The notes under the pieces: generated by a model | What the model was told of the DNA's origin: nothing | The model's database searches: none | The model's input: only the letters and a program-made list of their open reading frames with translations | Translations under genes and position numbers: made by a program | Part shown: positions 50,756 through 57,341 of the stretch, one piece after another | How the letters are laid out: every line of letters begins with the position of its first letter | Position numbering within the stretch: the first letter of the stretch is position 1 | NCBI RefSeq assembly: GCF_001429725.1 | Contig: NZ_LMHV01000013.1 | Coordinates: 1 to 58,153 of the forward strand | Length of the DNA stretch: 58,153 nt | Direction of reading: 5' to 3' | From: Rhizobium sp. Root708 | Lineage (GTDB): Bacteria; Pseudomonadota; Alphaproteobacteria; Rhizobiales; Rhizobiaceae

Positions 50756-51747
50756 TAAATGCGGCCCCGGCGCTTCAGAGACGCAATGATGCGCTCTTCG
50801 TTTTCCGAAATGACCGTGTCCAACTCGTCATCTTTCAGCTCGGAAAAGAACTTGCTCATCGTCGCGATGGACTTCTGCAAGTCGGCAATGCGCTGATCGA
50901 TCTGGTTGGACGCCACGACGGTAGCCAGGGTCGCTTCCGGCAACGCGCTCAGTGCCTTTTTGGCCGAAGCGAGCTTCTTTTCGTCATGCGTGAGGACGCG
51001 GCCATTGGTGATGATGGTAAGCGCGTCGGGAACGTTGGTGACGCGCGGCGGCTCCGCAAACAGGATATCGAGAACGCTCTTTTGGGTAGCCGGGGTTTGC
51101 TCCGACAACTGCTTGAGGCCTGCTTGATGATCAGCCAGCCATGTGCCGCCGCAGCGCTGTCGAGACGCAACGGAGAGGTCTTTCCATATTTTCACGGCGA
51201 GTTTGATGGCGCTCTGGCTCAAACCGACCTTTTCGGCGGTCTGCCGTGCAAAGCCGAAGACCTCGGCTTTTTCACCTTCAACCGGTAGTCCCATTTCAAG
51301 AGCCAATCTTTGGCTCTTGATTTCGGACTTTCGGGCACCGCCGTGCACAGCCTCAGGATGAAGCCGCTCATAGACCTGTTTCATCTCATAGAGGTGGTGG
51401 CAGCGATCCAGCACCTTAAGCTCGTGTCGGCCGAGGTTTTCCATCACTTCGTCAAGGCGGGCTTCGTCATCAGACATTGCCAGTGACACACGGGTGGGAA
51501 TTGTCATCCAACCCTTGAGTTGGAAAGCCGCGTAGCGATGCATGCCCGTTACGAGGCGCTTCCGACCTTCCACAATTCTAACTGTGATGGGGTTGATGAG
51601 GCCGCGTCTGGCAACCATCGAGCCCAAAGCCTCCGCCCAAGCAGGGTCGAATGCACGGGCACGATCTTCGGGGATATCGATATCTGTAAGTGGAGTATCC
51701 TCGATCTGGCCGAGGCGTGGGGCGACTACTTCAATATGCGCGGTCAT
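50755..51747 (-). CDS. Phage ParB-like DNA-binding protein
   Basis: This 330-residue protein has an N-terminal ParB/sulfiredoxin-type domain (DIDIPEDRARAFDPAWAEALGSMVARRGLINPITVRIVEGRKRLVTGMHRYAAFQLKGW, with GMHRYAAF as box II). An HTH region follows (FGFARQTAEKVGLSQSAIKLAVKIW), then a coiled-coil C-terminus. I chose ATG 51747; an in-frame GTG lies 11 codons earlier. ParB-like proteins are common in B3-like phages. Its binding site is unknown; the CGTTAGA motif dispersed in this phage is one candidate. Confidence 0.75.
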   Translation of the reverse strand: MTAHIEVVAPRLGQIEDTPLTDIDIPEDRARAFDPAWAEALGSMVARRGLINPITVRIVEGRKRLVTGMHRYAAFQLKGWMTIPTRVSLAMSDDEARLDEVMENLGRHELKVLDRCHHLYEMKQVYERLHPEAVHGGARKSEIKSQRLALEMGLPVEGEKAEVFGFARQTAEKVGLSQSAIKLAVKIWKDLSVASRQRCGGTWLADHQAGLKQLSEQTPATQKSVLDILFAEPPRVTNVPDALTIITNGRVLTHDEKKLASAKKALSALPEATLATVVASNQIDQRIADLQKSIATMSKFFSELKDDELDTVISENEERIIASLKRRGRI

Positions 51748-51943
51748 GCTGAACCTGTGCTGGAATTTCTGTCCGTTCACGGAGCCGCAAGGGGTGAAGC
51801 GGCTCCGTTAATCCCCAAGCCGGACGCAAGACCGGATCGGCGTGGGTGATGGGAATGGAAGGGCGTTTTGCGAGCTGGAGTGCGCAGGCTAGTTTTGCGC
51901 TGACCGCCGCCAGCTTGAACGCCTTCGGCTGGCATACGGCCGG

Positions 51944-52246
51944 CTAGGCAGCGGCCCGTATGTCAACGTGGTCGTTAGATTTTTGGCTTTCTAACGGCGG
52001 CCATTTCGCGGTATCTAGTATCCCGGAGGTTTTCTTCGGGTATCGAGTCGGCCACAGGTCTTCGGGCCTCTGATCGATAAAAGCAGCCAGGGCAGCTTGG
52101 CCCTCGTAATGCGTAGTGGTGTTCAGTTTCCGTAGCAGGGACTGGTGAAAGCCGGAACGTACAGCGAGCGCCGTTAGCGTCATGCCTCTTCGATGGACTT
52201 CGGCTTTGATAGCCTGCCAGTCCAACACTGTTTTTGGTTTACCCAT
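51944..52246 (-). CDS. ner: Ner-like early regulator
   Basis: This 100-residue protein is read from ATG 52246 with GGAG 8 bp upstream. The Ner-type core is DWQAIKAEVHRRGMTLTALAVRSGFHQSLLRKLNTTTHYEGQAALAAFIDQRPEDLWPTRYP, a Nlp/Ner helix-turn-helix. Ner in Mu represses the early and repressor promoters during lytic growth. It is divergent from the S24 repressor and is first in the early operon. Its final 20 residues lie over an inverted CGTTAGA pair. Confidence 0.85.
   Translation of the reverse strand: MGKPKTVLDWQAIKAEVHRRGMTLTALAVRSGFHQSLLRKLNTTTHYEGQAALAAFIDQRPEDLWPTRYPKKTSGILDTAKWPPLESQKSNDHVDIRAAA
51973..51996. repeat. Inverted CGTTAGA / TCTAACG pair
   Basis: CGTTAGA (51973-51979) and TCTAACG (51990-51996) face each other with a 10-bp spacer inside the 3' end of ner. 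It is the only closely spaced inverted pair of the heptamer that is dispersed over the prophage. Confidence 0.6.
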
Positions 52247-52267
52247 AGTCTTCACTCCGCTGGAGAG

Positions 52268-52293
52268 ACGGGCGTTGCAGCGCCCGTTTTTTT
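52268..52293 (+). terminator. Terminator in front of the repressor gene
   Basis: ACGGGCG (52268-52274) and CGCCCGT (52281-52287) enclose TTGCAG and lead into a run of seven T on the plus strand. It would stop plus-strand transcripts coming from the ner side. On the minus strand it forms a stem without a U-run in the ner leader. Confidence 0.7.
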
Positions 52294-52350
52294 GGTGACT
52301 TGCTTTTCACAACCGCGAAACGCATGTGCGCTTCGCCGATAGGAGAATTA

Positions 52351-52387
52351 ACAGAGATTTTCTGTTTTGAAAACAGACATTATCTGT
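52351..52387. promoter_or_regulatory. Twin repressor operators ACAGA-N5-TCTGT
   Basis: Two 15-bp palindromes, ACAGA-GATTT-TCTGT (52351-52365) and ACAGA-CATTA-TCTGT (52373-52387), are spaced 22 bp centre to centre (two helical turns). They lie directly in front of the repressor start at 52395 and in the divergent promoter region toward ner. They are probable operators for the S24 repressor and possibly for Ner. Confidence 0.75.
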
Positions 52388-52394
52388 AAATGTC

Positions 52395-53150
52395 ATGGCG
52401 CGAACAGCAATTGCAAAAACGCCTTTGGGTCAAAGGCTTACAGCGGTCAGGGAAGCGGCGGGTTATCCGCATCGCAAGCAGTTTGCCGAACTTTTGGGAA
52501 TCCACGCCGAAACCTTGGGCGGATATGAGCGGGGCGATTCGAATCCTGACATCGATTTCCTTGCTTTCTATAAGCAGAAATTCTCTGTTAATTTGGATTG
52601 GCTGATTGCCGGCGAAGGACGGATGTCTGATCACGTTCTCGATCCGGCGAGCGGAAGCGGAACCTTCCTGACCCACGTCATGGAAGGTCTCAGTGCGGAC
52701 AAAAGATTGCCGGCGCAGCTCGTTGCGGCAGACTTCGTGAACCTGCCCCAATACGATGTCCGAGCTTCGGCCGGTCGCGGGCTTATACCGTTCAATGAAA
52801 TGCCGGTGTCAGAAACCGCGTTCGAACGAAGCTTTCTACGCAACCTCGGTGGCGCACCAGACTTCTGCTTTATGATGTGGTCCACGGGCGACAGCATGTT
52901 GCCGACAATCCCAGACAACTCATTGCTCATCGTGGATTCGAGTCAAAACATTGTGGACCACGGGCGCATTTACGTCTTCTCGGTCGGCAATGCGATTGTG
53001 GTCAAGCGCGCTCGATGGCGCATGGATGGCAAGCTGGAACTCGCGTCCGATAATCTATCCGGCAATTACCCTACCGAGACGTTCGACGCAGACCGTGTCG
53101 AAGACTTCAACGTGGTGGGCAGGGTGATTTTCATAGGCCATTCATCATAG
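52395..53150 (+). CDS. Phage repressor, HTH + S24/LexA-type peptidase
   Basis: This 251-residue protein has an N-terminal helix-turn-helix (RLTAVREAAGYPHRKQFAELLGIHAETLGGYERGDSNP). A LexA-like self-cleavage site lies at A126-G127 (RASAGRGL), and the S24 peptidase has Ser167 in STGDSMLPT and Lys204 in IVVKRARW. It should hold lysogeny until RecA-triggered cleavage, so the phage is likely SOS-inducible, unlike Mu. The linker holds VLDPASGSGTFL (81-92), which matches N6-methylase motif I, probably by chance or recombination. It is divergent from ner across two ACAGA-N5-TCTGT operators. Confidence 0.88.
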   Translation: MARTAIAKTPLGQRLTAVREAAGYPHRKQFAELLGIHAETLGGYERGDSNPDIDFLAFYKQKFSVNLDWLIAGEGRMSDHVLDPASGSGTFLTHVMEGLSADKRLPAQLVAADFVNLPQYDVRASAGRGLIPFNEMPVSETAFERSFLRNLGGAPDFCFMMWSTGDSMLPTIPDNSLLIVDSSQNIVDHGRIYVFSVGNAIVVKRARWRMDGKLELASDNLSGNYPTETFDADRVEDFNVVGRVIFIGHSS

Positions 53151-53224
53151 CGGGATTGCTGCAACTATGGGTTTGACAGCTTTCGGCCGATGTGAACAAA
53201 AAGGGAACATCGAAAGGAAGCGAA

Positions 53225-53464
53225 ATGTCGAAAGCCGAGAAGTATATTGTTCTTCCATTTAAGAAAGTTCGTGGCCGGACCGTGCCAGCAGAGATGAGGC
53301 AAGCGACAACAGTCGCCACCGCAGAGCGTATGGCAAATTCGATGTCGGCTCGCTTTGCGGGCGTCGCCGCCTACCAAGTTACGGTCGATCTAGAAAGCGG
53401 AGATATGGCAAACCCGCGCGTGCTTTGCGCCTATGGCGAAGTGCTCGAGTCTGGTTTCGATTGA
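53225..53464 (+). CDS. Small protein downstream of the repressor
   Basis: This 79-residue protein (MSKAEKYIVLPFKKVRGRTVPAEMRQATTVATAERMANSMSARFAGVAAYQVTVDLESGDM) is read from ATG 53225 after GGAAG. It has the basic N-terminus and strand-rich end of small single-domain proteins found beside phage repressors. It is likely co-transcribed with the repressor and followed by a strong terminator. The function is unknown. Confidence 0.65.
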   Translation: MSKAEKYIVLPFKKVRGRTVPAEMRQATTVATAERMANSMSARFAGVAAYQVTVDLESGDMANPRVLCAYGEVLESGFD

Positions 53465-53529
53465 GCAATCAATTCCCCCTGGAACACAGACGGCATCAAT
53501 TCTAGTTGATGTCAGTTTAGGATCGGACG

Positions 53530-53553
53530 GCGGCCTTTGGTGGCCGCTTTTTT
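53530..53553 (+). terminator. Terminator after the repressor operon
   Basis: GCGGCC (53530-53535) and GGCCGC (53542-53547) enclose TTTGGT and are followed by six T. A clear intrinsic terminator ending the plus-strand lysogeny transcript. Confidence 0.8.
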
Positions 53554-53838
53554 CGTTTCCCACCAAGCGACACCGGAAGTTTATCCAGCAGCCCGAATTT
53601 CCCAGTAAATCAAGCCACTTAGGCGAGGTGGGAAGTTTTCCGCCAGGGTGAGAAGGAATTTCCCACCTCAAATGCGCCATAACTCTCTTCCTCGTCCTCC
53701 CGTCGCGTTGATTTCTCGCGCGCCATTTGCGGGATGACCGTTTCCCGACAGCTCAATGCCCTTATTTCACAGATCATTGGTGGGAATGCGTTCTTGTCAG
53801 CGGTGTTGGCAGAACAATGAGGGAAGAATGCGCGAATC
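53554..53838. other. Non-coding left-end region with GGTGGGAA repeats
   Basis: No gene is supportable. TTTCCCACC or its complement GGTGGGAA occurs at 53556-53564, 53627-53634, 53659-53667 and 53779-53786, with a partial copy at 53598-53604. The repeats face both ways and lie between the terminator and site L3. They could bind a host or phage protein acting on transposition or packaging. Confidence 0.55.
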
Positions 53839-53985
53839 TGTCCAGAAGGTTGCGCGGTATCTCCGCACTTTTGAAAGGCAATTTGCATTTTGCGGCCCGC
53901 GCTCGTTAGAGGCTGCGTAACGGATTATCCTTGTCCGACAGGATGTTGCGCTCGTTTCTCGGGCCGCAGGTTCGTGTCCAGAAGG
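53839..53985 (-). promoter_or_regulatory. Transposase-binding sites L1, L2 and L3
   Basis: Reading inward from the left terminus: CCTTCTGGACA (L1, 53975-53985), CCTGTCGGACA (L2, 53932-53942) and CCTTCTGGACA (L3, 53839-53849), all in one orientation. L1 is 15 bp from the end, matching R1 exactly. The unequal spacing of three sites recalls Mu attL. Confidence 0.8.
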
Positions 53986-54000
53986 TAACACCCCCCTACA

Positions 54001-54005
54001 GCTAC
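54001..54005 (+). repeat. Target-site duplication, phage left side
   Basis: GCTAC follows ACA at 54000 and repeats GCTAC at 12806-12810. Confidence 0.9.
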
Positions 54006-54447
54006 GATAGGCGACCTCGAGCAAAAGGCCGGGATTGAATCTACCGATGCTGACCGTTCTGCGTTTTGGCTGCGGTTCCATCATCCCGACGGAAAAGCGT
54101 GCCTCGATGCGGGCGTGGCCGAGCTCAAGCGGATGATCGCAGAACGCGAGGGGACCGAGTCGCGTACCAGCGAATCCCGGCGTCAGCGATTGCCGGCTCT
54201 GAGCGACGATCAGGAAGCTGCTCTTCAAGCATATGCCGACAGGCATGGCCGACCGTGGAAGAGCATCCTCAGTGAAGTCTGGATGGGTGGGCCGCCTCAT
54301 GACGATGGCGGGATCTTGCGCGGTCTCCGTAACACCCATGGTCCCACATGGCTTCGCTCCTACCGGTTGCCGAAAGCAGCCCTGGGGGGCCAGTCCGACG
54401 GCATCGCAGCGGTCTCGCACGTGGGCGCCGGCGAAGGCGAGGAGTAG
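54006..54447 (+). pseudogene. 3' part of the host gene split by the prophage
   Basis: Joined to 12803-12810 it restores a 149-residue protein. The C-terminal half (LPALSDDQEAALQAYADRHGRPWKSILSEVWMGGPPHDDGGILRGLRNTHGPTWLRSYRLPKA) resembles small conserved proteins of rhizobial plasmids that have no known role. In the lysogen it has lost start and promoter, unless the in-frame ATG further in is used. It would have been the last gene of the DUF7007 operon. Confidence 0.8.
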
Positions 54448-54764
54448 AGCGGGCTGGAGCCATATTCCTATCGTGTCCGGTGATGGCACCGTGACGGTTT
54501 GTCCTTCGGTTTTGCTGCGGTCTGAACCAGCGTCCGTCCGCTTCAAGTCCGCTATCGCGCCGCGGGGCGGCCGGAACCTGCCGTTCTGCACGGAGCAGCT
54601 CCGCTCGGCTTCGCAGGGCAATTTCCCTGCTTGCTCGCAGATCGGCTCCGCTTGGCCTGGCATGTCCGGACCTTGAAGCGCCCGTCTTCCGCCGGTTCGT
54701 GGCGACCGCACCGAAGGACAAGCCGGCACGGGGCCGGAACCGCTTCGACTCGAAAGGAAGAGAC
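54448..54764. other. Long GC-rich leader
   Basis: This is about 317 bp without a convincing gene. It is GC-rich with many short inverted repeats, such as GCCGCGGGGCGGC-type stretches near 54560 and CGGAGCAGCTCCG near 54594. It ends with AAAGGAAGAGAC before ATG 54765. It is similar in character to the leaders before the ParB-domain and ArdC genes. Confidence 0.4.
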
Positions 54765-55352
54765 ATGGCCAAGCCCACAAACAATCCTCGCCAGACTGCC
54801 CGGGTCGTTCAGCTCCGCAAGGGTGCCACCCTCGAAATGGTCCGCCTTACCTGCCCAGACAGCGCCCAGGCGATCAAGATCGCCGAAAGCTTCGGGAACG
54901 CTGTTGTCGACAGCGACGGGATCCGAGATCTTCACGAACGGCTCATCATCGAGACCGCGGATGCGCTCAGTGACGGCCTCGGTGACCGCGCCATGCAGAT
55001 CCACCTGCAGCGGATCGTTGGCGCCTATGTCGGCTCCGCCCACGGCGCCGGGCAATTTTACAGCAATGCCGTCACCCAGGCACGCGATGCCACCGCCAAG
55101 GCGGCAAACGACGCGCGAGACGAAGATCTTGACGGTCCCGTCGGCTACGATAGCGCCGCCCACCGCAAGCGGGAATTCGCCGCCGACATGGGCATCCAGG
55201 CTCATGCGCTGCGGATGGCCGCTGAAGGTGCCGTCGCCGCCTACAAGCGGATCGTCGGTGAGAACTGGAAGCCGTTCGATCGGCCGATCGAAAATCCCGG
55301 TCATTCCGTGGATCGTAAGGCGGCCGCGGCCCAGATGTCCGCTTTTGACTGA
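54765..55352 (+). CDS. Conserved plasmid protein of unknown function
   Basis: This 195-residue protein is read from ATG 54765 with AAAGGAAG upstream. It is largely helical: LEMVRLTCPDSAQAIKIAESFGNAVVDSD, LHERLIIETADALSDGLGDRAMQIHLQRIVGAYVGSAHGAGQFYSNAVTQARD, then AHRKREFAADMGIQAHALRMAAEGAVAAYKRIVG. No catalytic motif is seen. It lies between the split gene and ArdC and ends before a strong terminator. It belongs to the same replicon module on both sides of the phage. Confidence 0.65.
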   Translation: MAKPTNNPRQTARVVQLRKGATLEMVRLTCPDSAQAIKIAESFGNAVVDSDGIRDLHERLIIETADALSDGLGDRAMQIHLQRIVGAYVGSAHGAGQFYSNAVTQARDATAKAANDARDEDLDGPVGYDSAAHRKREFAADMGIQAHALRMAAEGAVAAYKRIVGENWKPFDRPIENPGHSVDRKAAAAQMSAFD

Positions 55353-55390
55353 CAGCCTGCGGCAGGGTTCGCCCCGCCTTTCATCGCTAA

Positions 55391-55419
55391 AGGCCGCCTA
55401 CCTGGGGCGGCCTTTTTAT
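55391..55419 (+). terminator. Strong intrinsic terminator
   Basis: AAAGGCCGCC (55391-55400) and GGCGGCCTTTTT form a stem of about 9 bp over TACCTGG followed by a T-run. It ends the 54765 transcript. Confidence 0.8.
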
Positions 55420-55643
55420 GTTGGTTTTCGATGGAGGAACAGGGAAGGAAACGGGGATTTGATCGGGCCATTGCAGCCCGTCTCGGGCGTCGGACCTGCA
55501 GGAGCCGCCCCCGTCAGGCAACGGCTTCGCCGTCCTCCACTTCGTTTCAGCCGTTCCGGTGCAAGCCGTTGGCTCATGGCTCCTGCCCTTGGCCTCCGCG
55601 ACGGGGCCGTGATTGGCGCGGCTCCAAAAAGTGGAGAAGAGAA

Positions 55644-56567
55644 ATGAGCAAGAAGACCGAAAGCCAGCGCATCGACATCTATTCCCGGATCACTCATCGG
55701 ATCATCGCGGACCTCGCCAGCGGGGTTCGCCCTTGGATGCAGCCCTGGAATGCAAACAATACCAATGGCCGGATCACTCGCCCTCTCCGCCACAACGGCC
55801 AACCCTATTCGGGCATAAACGTCCTCCTGCTCTGGTCAGAGCAGATGTCCCGTGGATTTGCTTCGTCGATGTGGATGACGTTCAAGCAGGCGTTGGAACT
55901 CGGCGCCGCTGTTCGAAAGGGGGAGACCGGATCGACGGTCGTATTCGCGAGCCGATTCACCAAATCCGAAGCGGACGGGCACGGTGGTGAGGTCGATCGA
56001 GAGATCCCGTTCCTCAAAGCCTATTCCGTGTTCAGCGTCGAGCAAATCGACGGGTTGCCCGTTCATTACTATAGCCGGCCAGAGATCGTGCTCGATCCCA
56101 TCGCACAGATCGAGCAGGCGGACCGGTTTTTCCGCAACACCGGCGCGGTGATCCGCCACGGCGGAAATCAGGCTTTCTATGCACCCGGTCCCGACGTCAT
56201 CCAGATGCCGCCCTTCGAGACCTTCAAGGATGCGGCAAGCTACTATGCCACGCTGAGCCATGAGGCGACCCACTGGACTGCGGATGAGAACCGCGTCGGC
56301 CGCGACCTGTCGCGCTATGCCAAGGATAGGAGCGAGCGTGCTCGCGAAGAACTCATTGCCGAGCTTGGCAGTTGTTTCCTTTGCGCCGATCTAGGAATCG
56401 CCCCCGAAGTTGAACCGAGGCCTGATCACGCGTCGTATCTTCAGTCCTGGTTAGAAGTATTGGCCGACGACAAGCGGGCAATCTTCCACGCAGCTGCCCA
56501 TGCGCACCGTGCCGTCACCTACCTGCATGGTTTGCGACAAACCGCCGTTAATGGCGCTGCGGACTGA
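55644..56567 (+). CDS. ardC: ArdC-like antirestriction protein (ssDNA binding + metallopeptidase domain)
   Basis: A 307-residue protein of the ArdC group. The N-terminal ssDNA-binding domain (about 1-135) starts with TESQRIDIYSRITHRIIADLASGVRPWMQPWN, then GRITRPLRHNGQPYSGINVLLLW. The C-terminal zincin-like domain has HEATH (206-210) as the zinc motif, plus AREELIAELGSCFLCADLGI. ArdC proteins protect incoming plasmid DNA from restriction. ATG 55644 with GAGAAGAGAA upstream fixes the start; frame upstream is leader. It follows a leader of about 220 bp. Confidence 0.85.
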   Translation: MSKKTESQRIDIYSRITHRIIADLASGVRPWMQPWNANNTNGRITRPLRHNGQPYSGINVLLLWSEQMSRGFASSMWMTFKQALELGAAVRKGETGSTVVFASRFTKSEADGHGGEVDREIPFLKAYSVFSVEQIDGLPVHYYSRPEIVLDPIAQIEQADRFFRNTGAVIRHGGNQAFYAPGPDVIQMPPFETFKDAASYYATLSHEATHWTADENRVGRDLSRYAKDRSERAREELIAELGSCFLCADLGIAPEVEPRPDHASYLQSWLEVLADDKRAIFHAAAHAHRAVTYLHGLRQTAVNGAAD

Positions 56568-56691
56568 CGCGGTCGAAAATCCCCGGGTCTGCGGCGAATT
56601 GGTTCTTGGTCGCGCAATTTGCAGCAATGCTGTATTTGCTGTATAGGGTCTGTTGTCTGTTCGACACTTCTAGATTCTCGAGGATTAACTT

Positions 56692-56958
56692 ATGGCCGAA
56701 CGAGTTGGATCTTATTCAACAAGTGATCTATCCCGCAAGTCAGGCGATATCATCGCCGAAGCCTTGCGGCATCCCGTCACTATCACGCAGAGAAGCAAGC
56801 CGCGCTTGGTGTTGTTGAACATCGAGGATTACGAACTCCTCAAGCGGCAGTCAGACATGCGTTCGGTCGGGACGATCGACACAATGTCGGACGATCTTCT
56901 TGGCGAGTTCCAAGCAGCGGTGGACGCGTATGCTGACAGCGATGAGGCAGGTCGTTGA
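56692..56958 (+). CDS. Phd/YefM-type antitoxin
   Basis: This 88-residue antitoxin has an N-terminal DNA-binding Phd domain (YSTSDLSRKSGDIIAEALRHPVTITQRSKPRLVLLNIEDYELLKRQ) and a flexible acidic C-terminus. Phd-type antitoxins repress their own operon and neutralise a toxin encoded immediately downstream. Here the downstream toxin frame is broken, so the antitoxin is now solitary. Confidence 0.85.
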   Translation: MAERVGSYSTSDLSRKSGDIIAEALRHPVTITQRSKPRLVLLNIEDYELLKRQSDMRSVGTIDTMSDDLLGEFQAAVDAYADSDEAGR

Positions 56959-57341
56959 GCGGGTACGAAGAGATCCAGACAGCCTCCGTGATTCGATATC
57001 CTTATCTTTGGAGCCGTGAAGCCATCAGAGGTGTGAGACCGAGGGTCGCAAGGAACGCGCGGTGACAGTTGGGGTACGAATTCCTCGCGCCGATGGCGAC
57101 ATGGTGCTATTCTTTCCGATAACGACGAAAAGTCCCGATAGTGATCGCTTTGCTTTTGAGATTCCGGCGATTGAAAAACGACGCGCGGGGCTTGATGCCG
57201 ATCTGCGGCATCGTCGCTCGATCTTTCTACCTTGAACCTGATCCGCCAATCGGGCGCTTCAGTAAAGCTTTTTTCCTGCCGATCCTTCGTGAGTTTATCG
57301 CACGCAGGAAATCAACAACCGAGGTGAACCGTAGCAGGTAG
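56955..57341 (+). pseudogene. Decayed toxin gene downstream of the Phd antitoxin
   Basis: Three frame segments read as one protein: SGYEEIQTASVIRYPYLWSREAIRG (56955-57065, starting at a TTG that overlaps the antitoxin stop), then TVGVRIPRADGDMVLFFPITT with EIPAIEKRRAGLDADLR (from about 57065, shifted), then SFYLEPDPPIGRFSKAFFLPILREFIARRK in the first frame again (to 57341). Two frame changes and a likely internal deletion near 57215-57225 inactivate it. It resembles toxin-like proteins that follow Phd-type antitoxins in rhizobia. The family is uncertain. Confidence 0.75.

Larger units (their letters stand above)
12811..54000 (-). mobile_element. Complete Mu-like (B3-type) transposable prophage, 41,190 bp
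   Basis: The element is bounded by 5'-TGT at 12811 and ACA-3' at 54000. Both ends carry CCTTCTGGACA starting 16 bp inside and are flanked by the 5-bp duplication GCTAC. The gene order from the left end (54000) to the right end (12811) is: repressor, Ner, ParB-like, MuA-like, MuB-like, Gam, GemA, Mor, lysis, terminase, portal, head, siphovirus tail, tail fibre, then accessory genes. The tail genes (tape measure with lysozyme domain, DUF1833, NlpC/P60, TipJ) point to a long non-contractile tail, as in Pseudomonas phage B3, rather than Mu's contractile one. Structural genes look intact. The portal-minor head junction needs a frameshift. Confidence 0.95.

Noticed and set aside
12811..54000. CRISPR array, tRNA or rRNA genes inside the window
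   Set aside because: I looked for regularly spaced direct repeats and for tRNA-like cloverleaf ends and saw none; the repeats found are short regulatory or transposase sites.
54552..55304. Minus-strand 250-codon frame
   Set aside because: It spans the GC-rich leader and is antisense to the 54765 gene, which has a good ribosome site and terminator.
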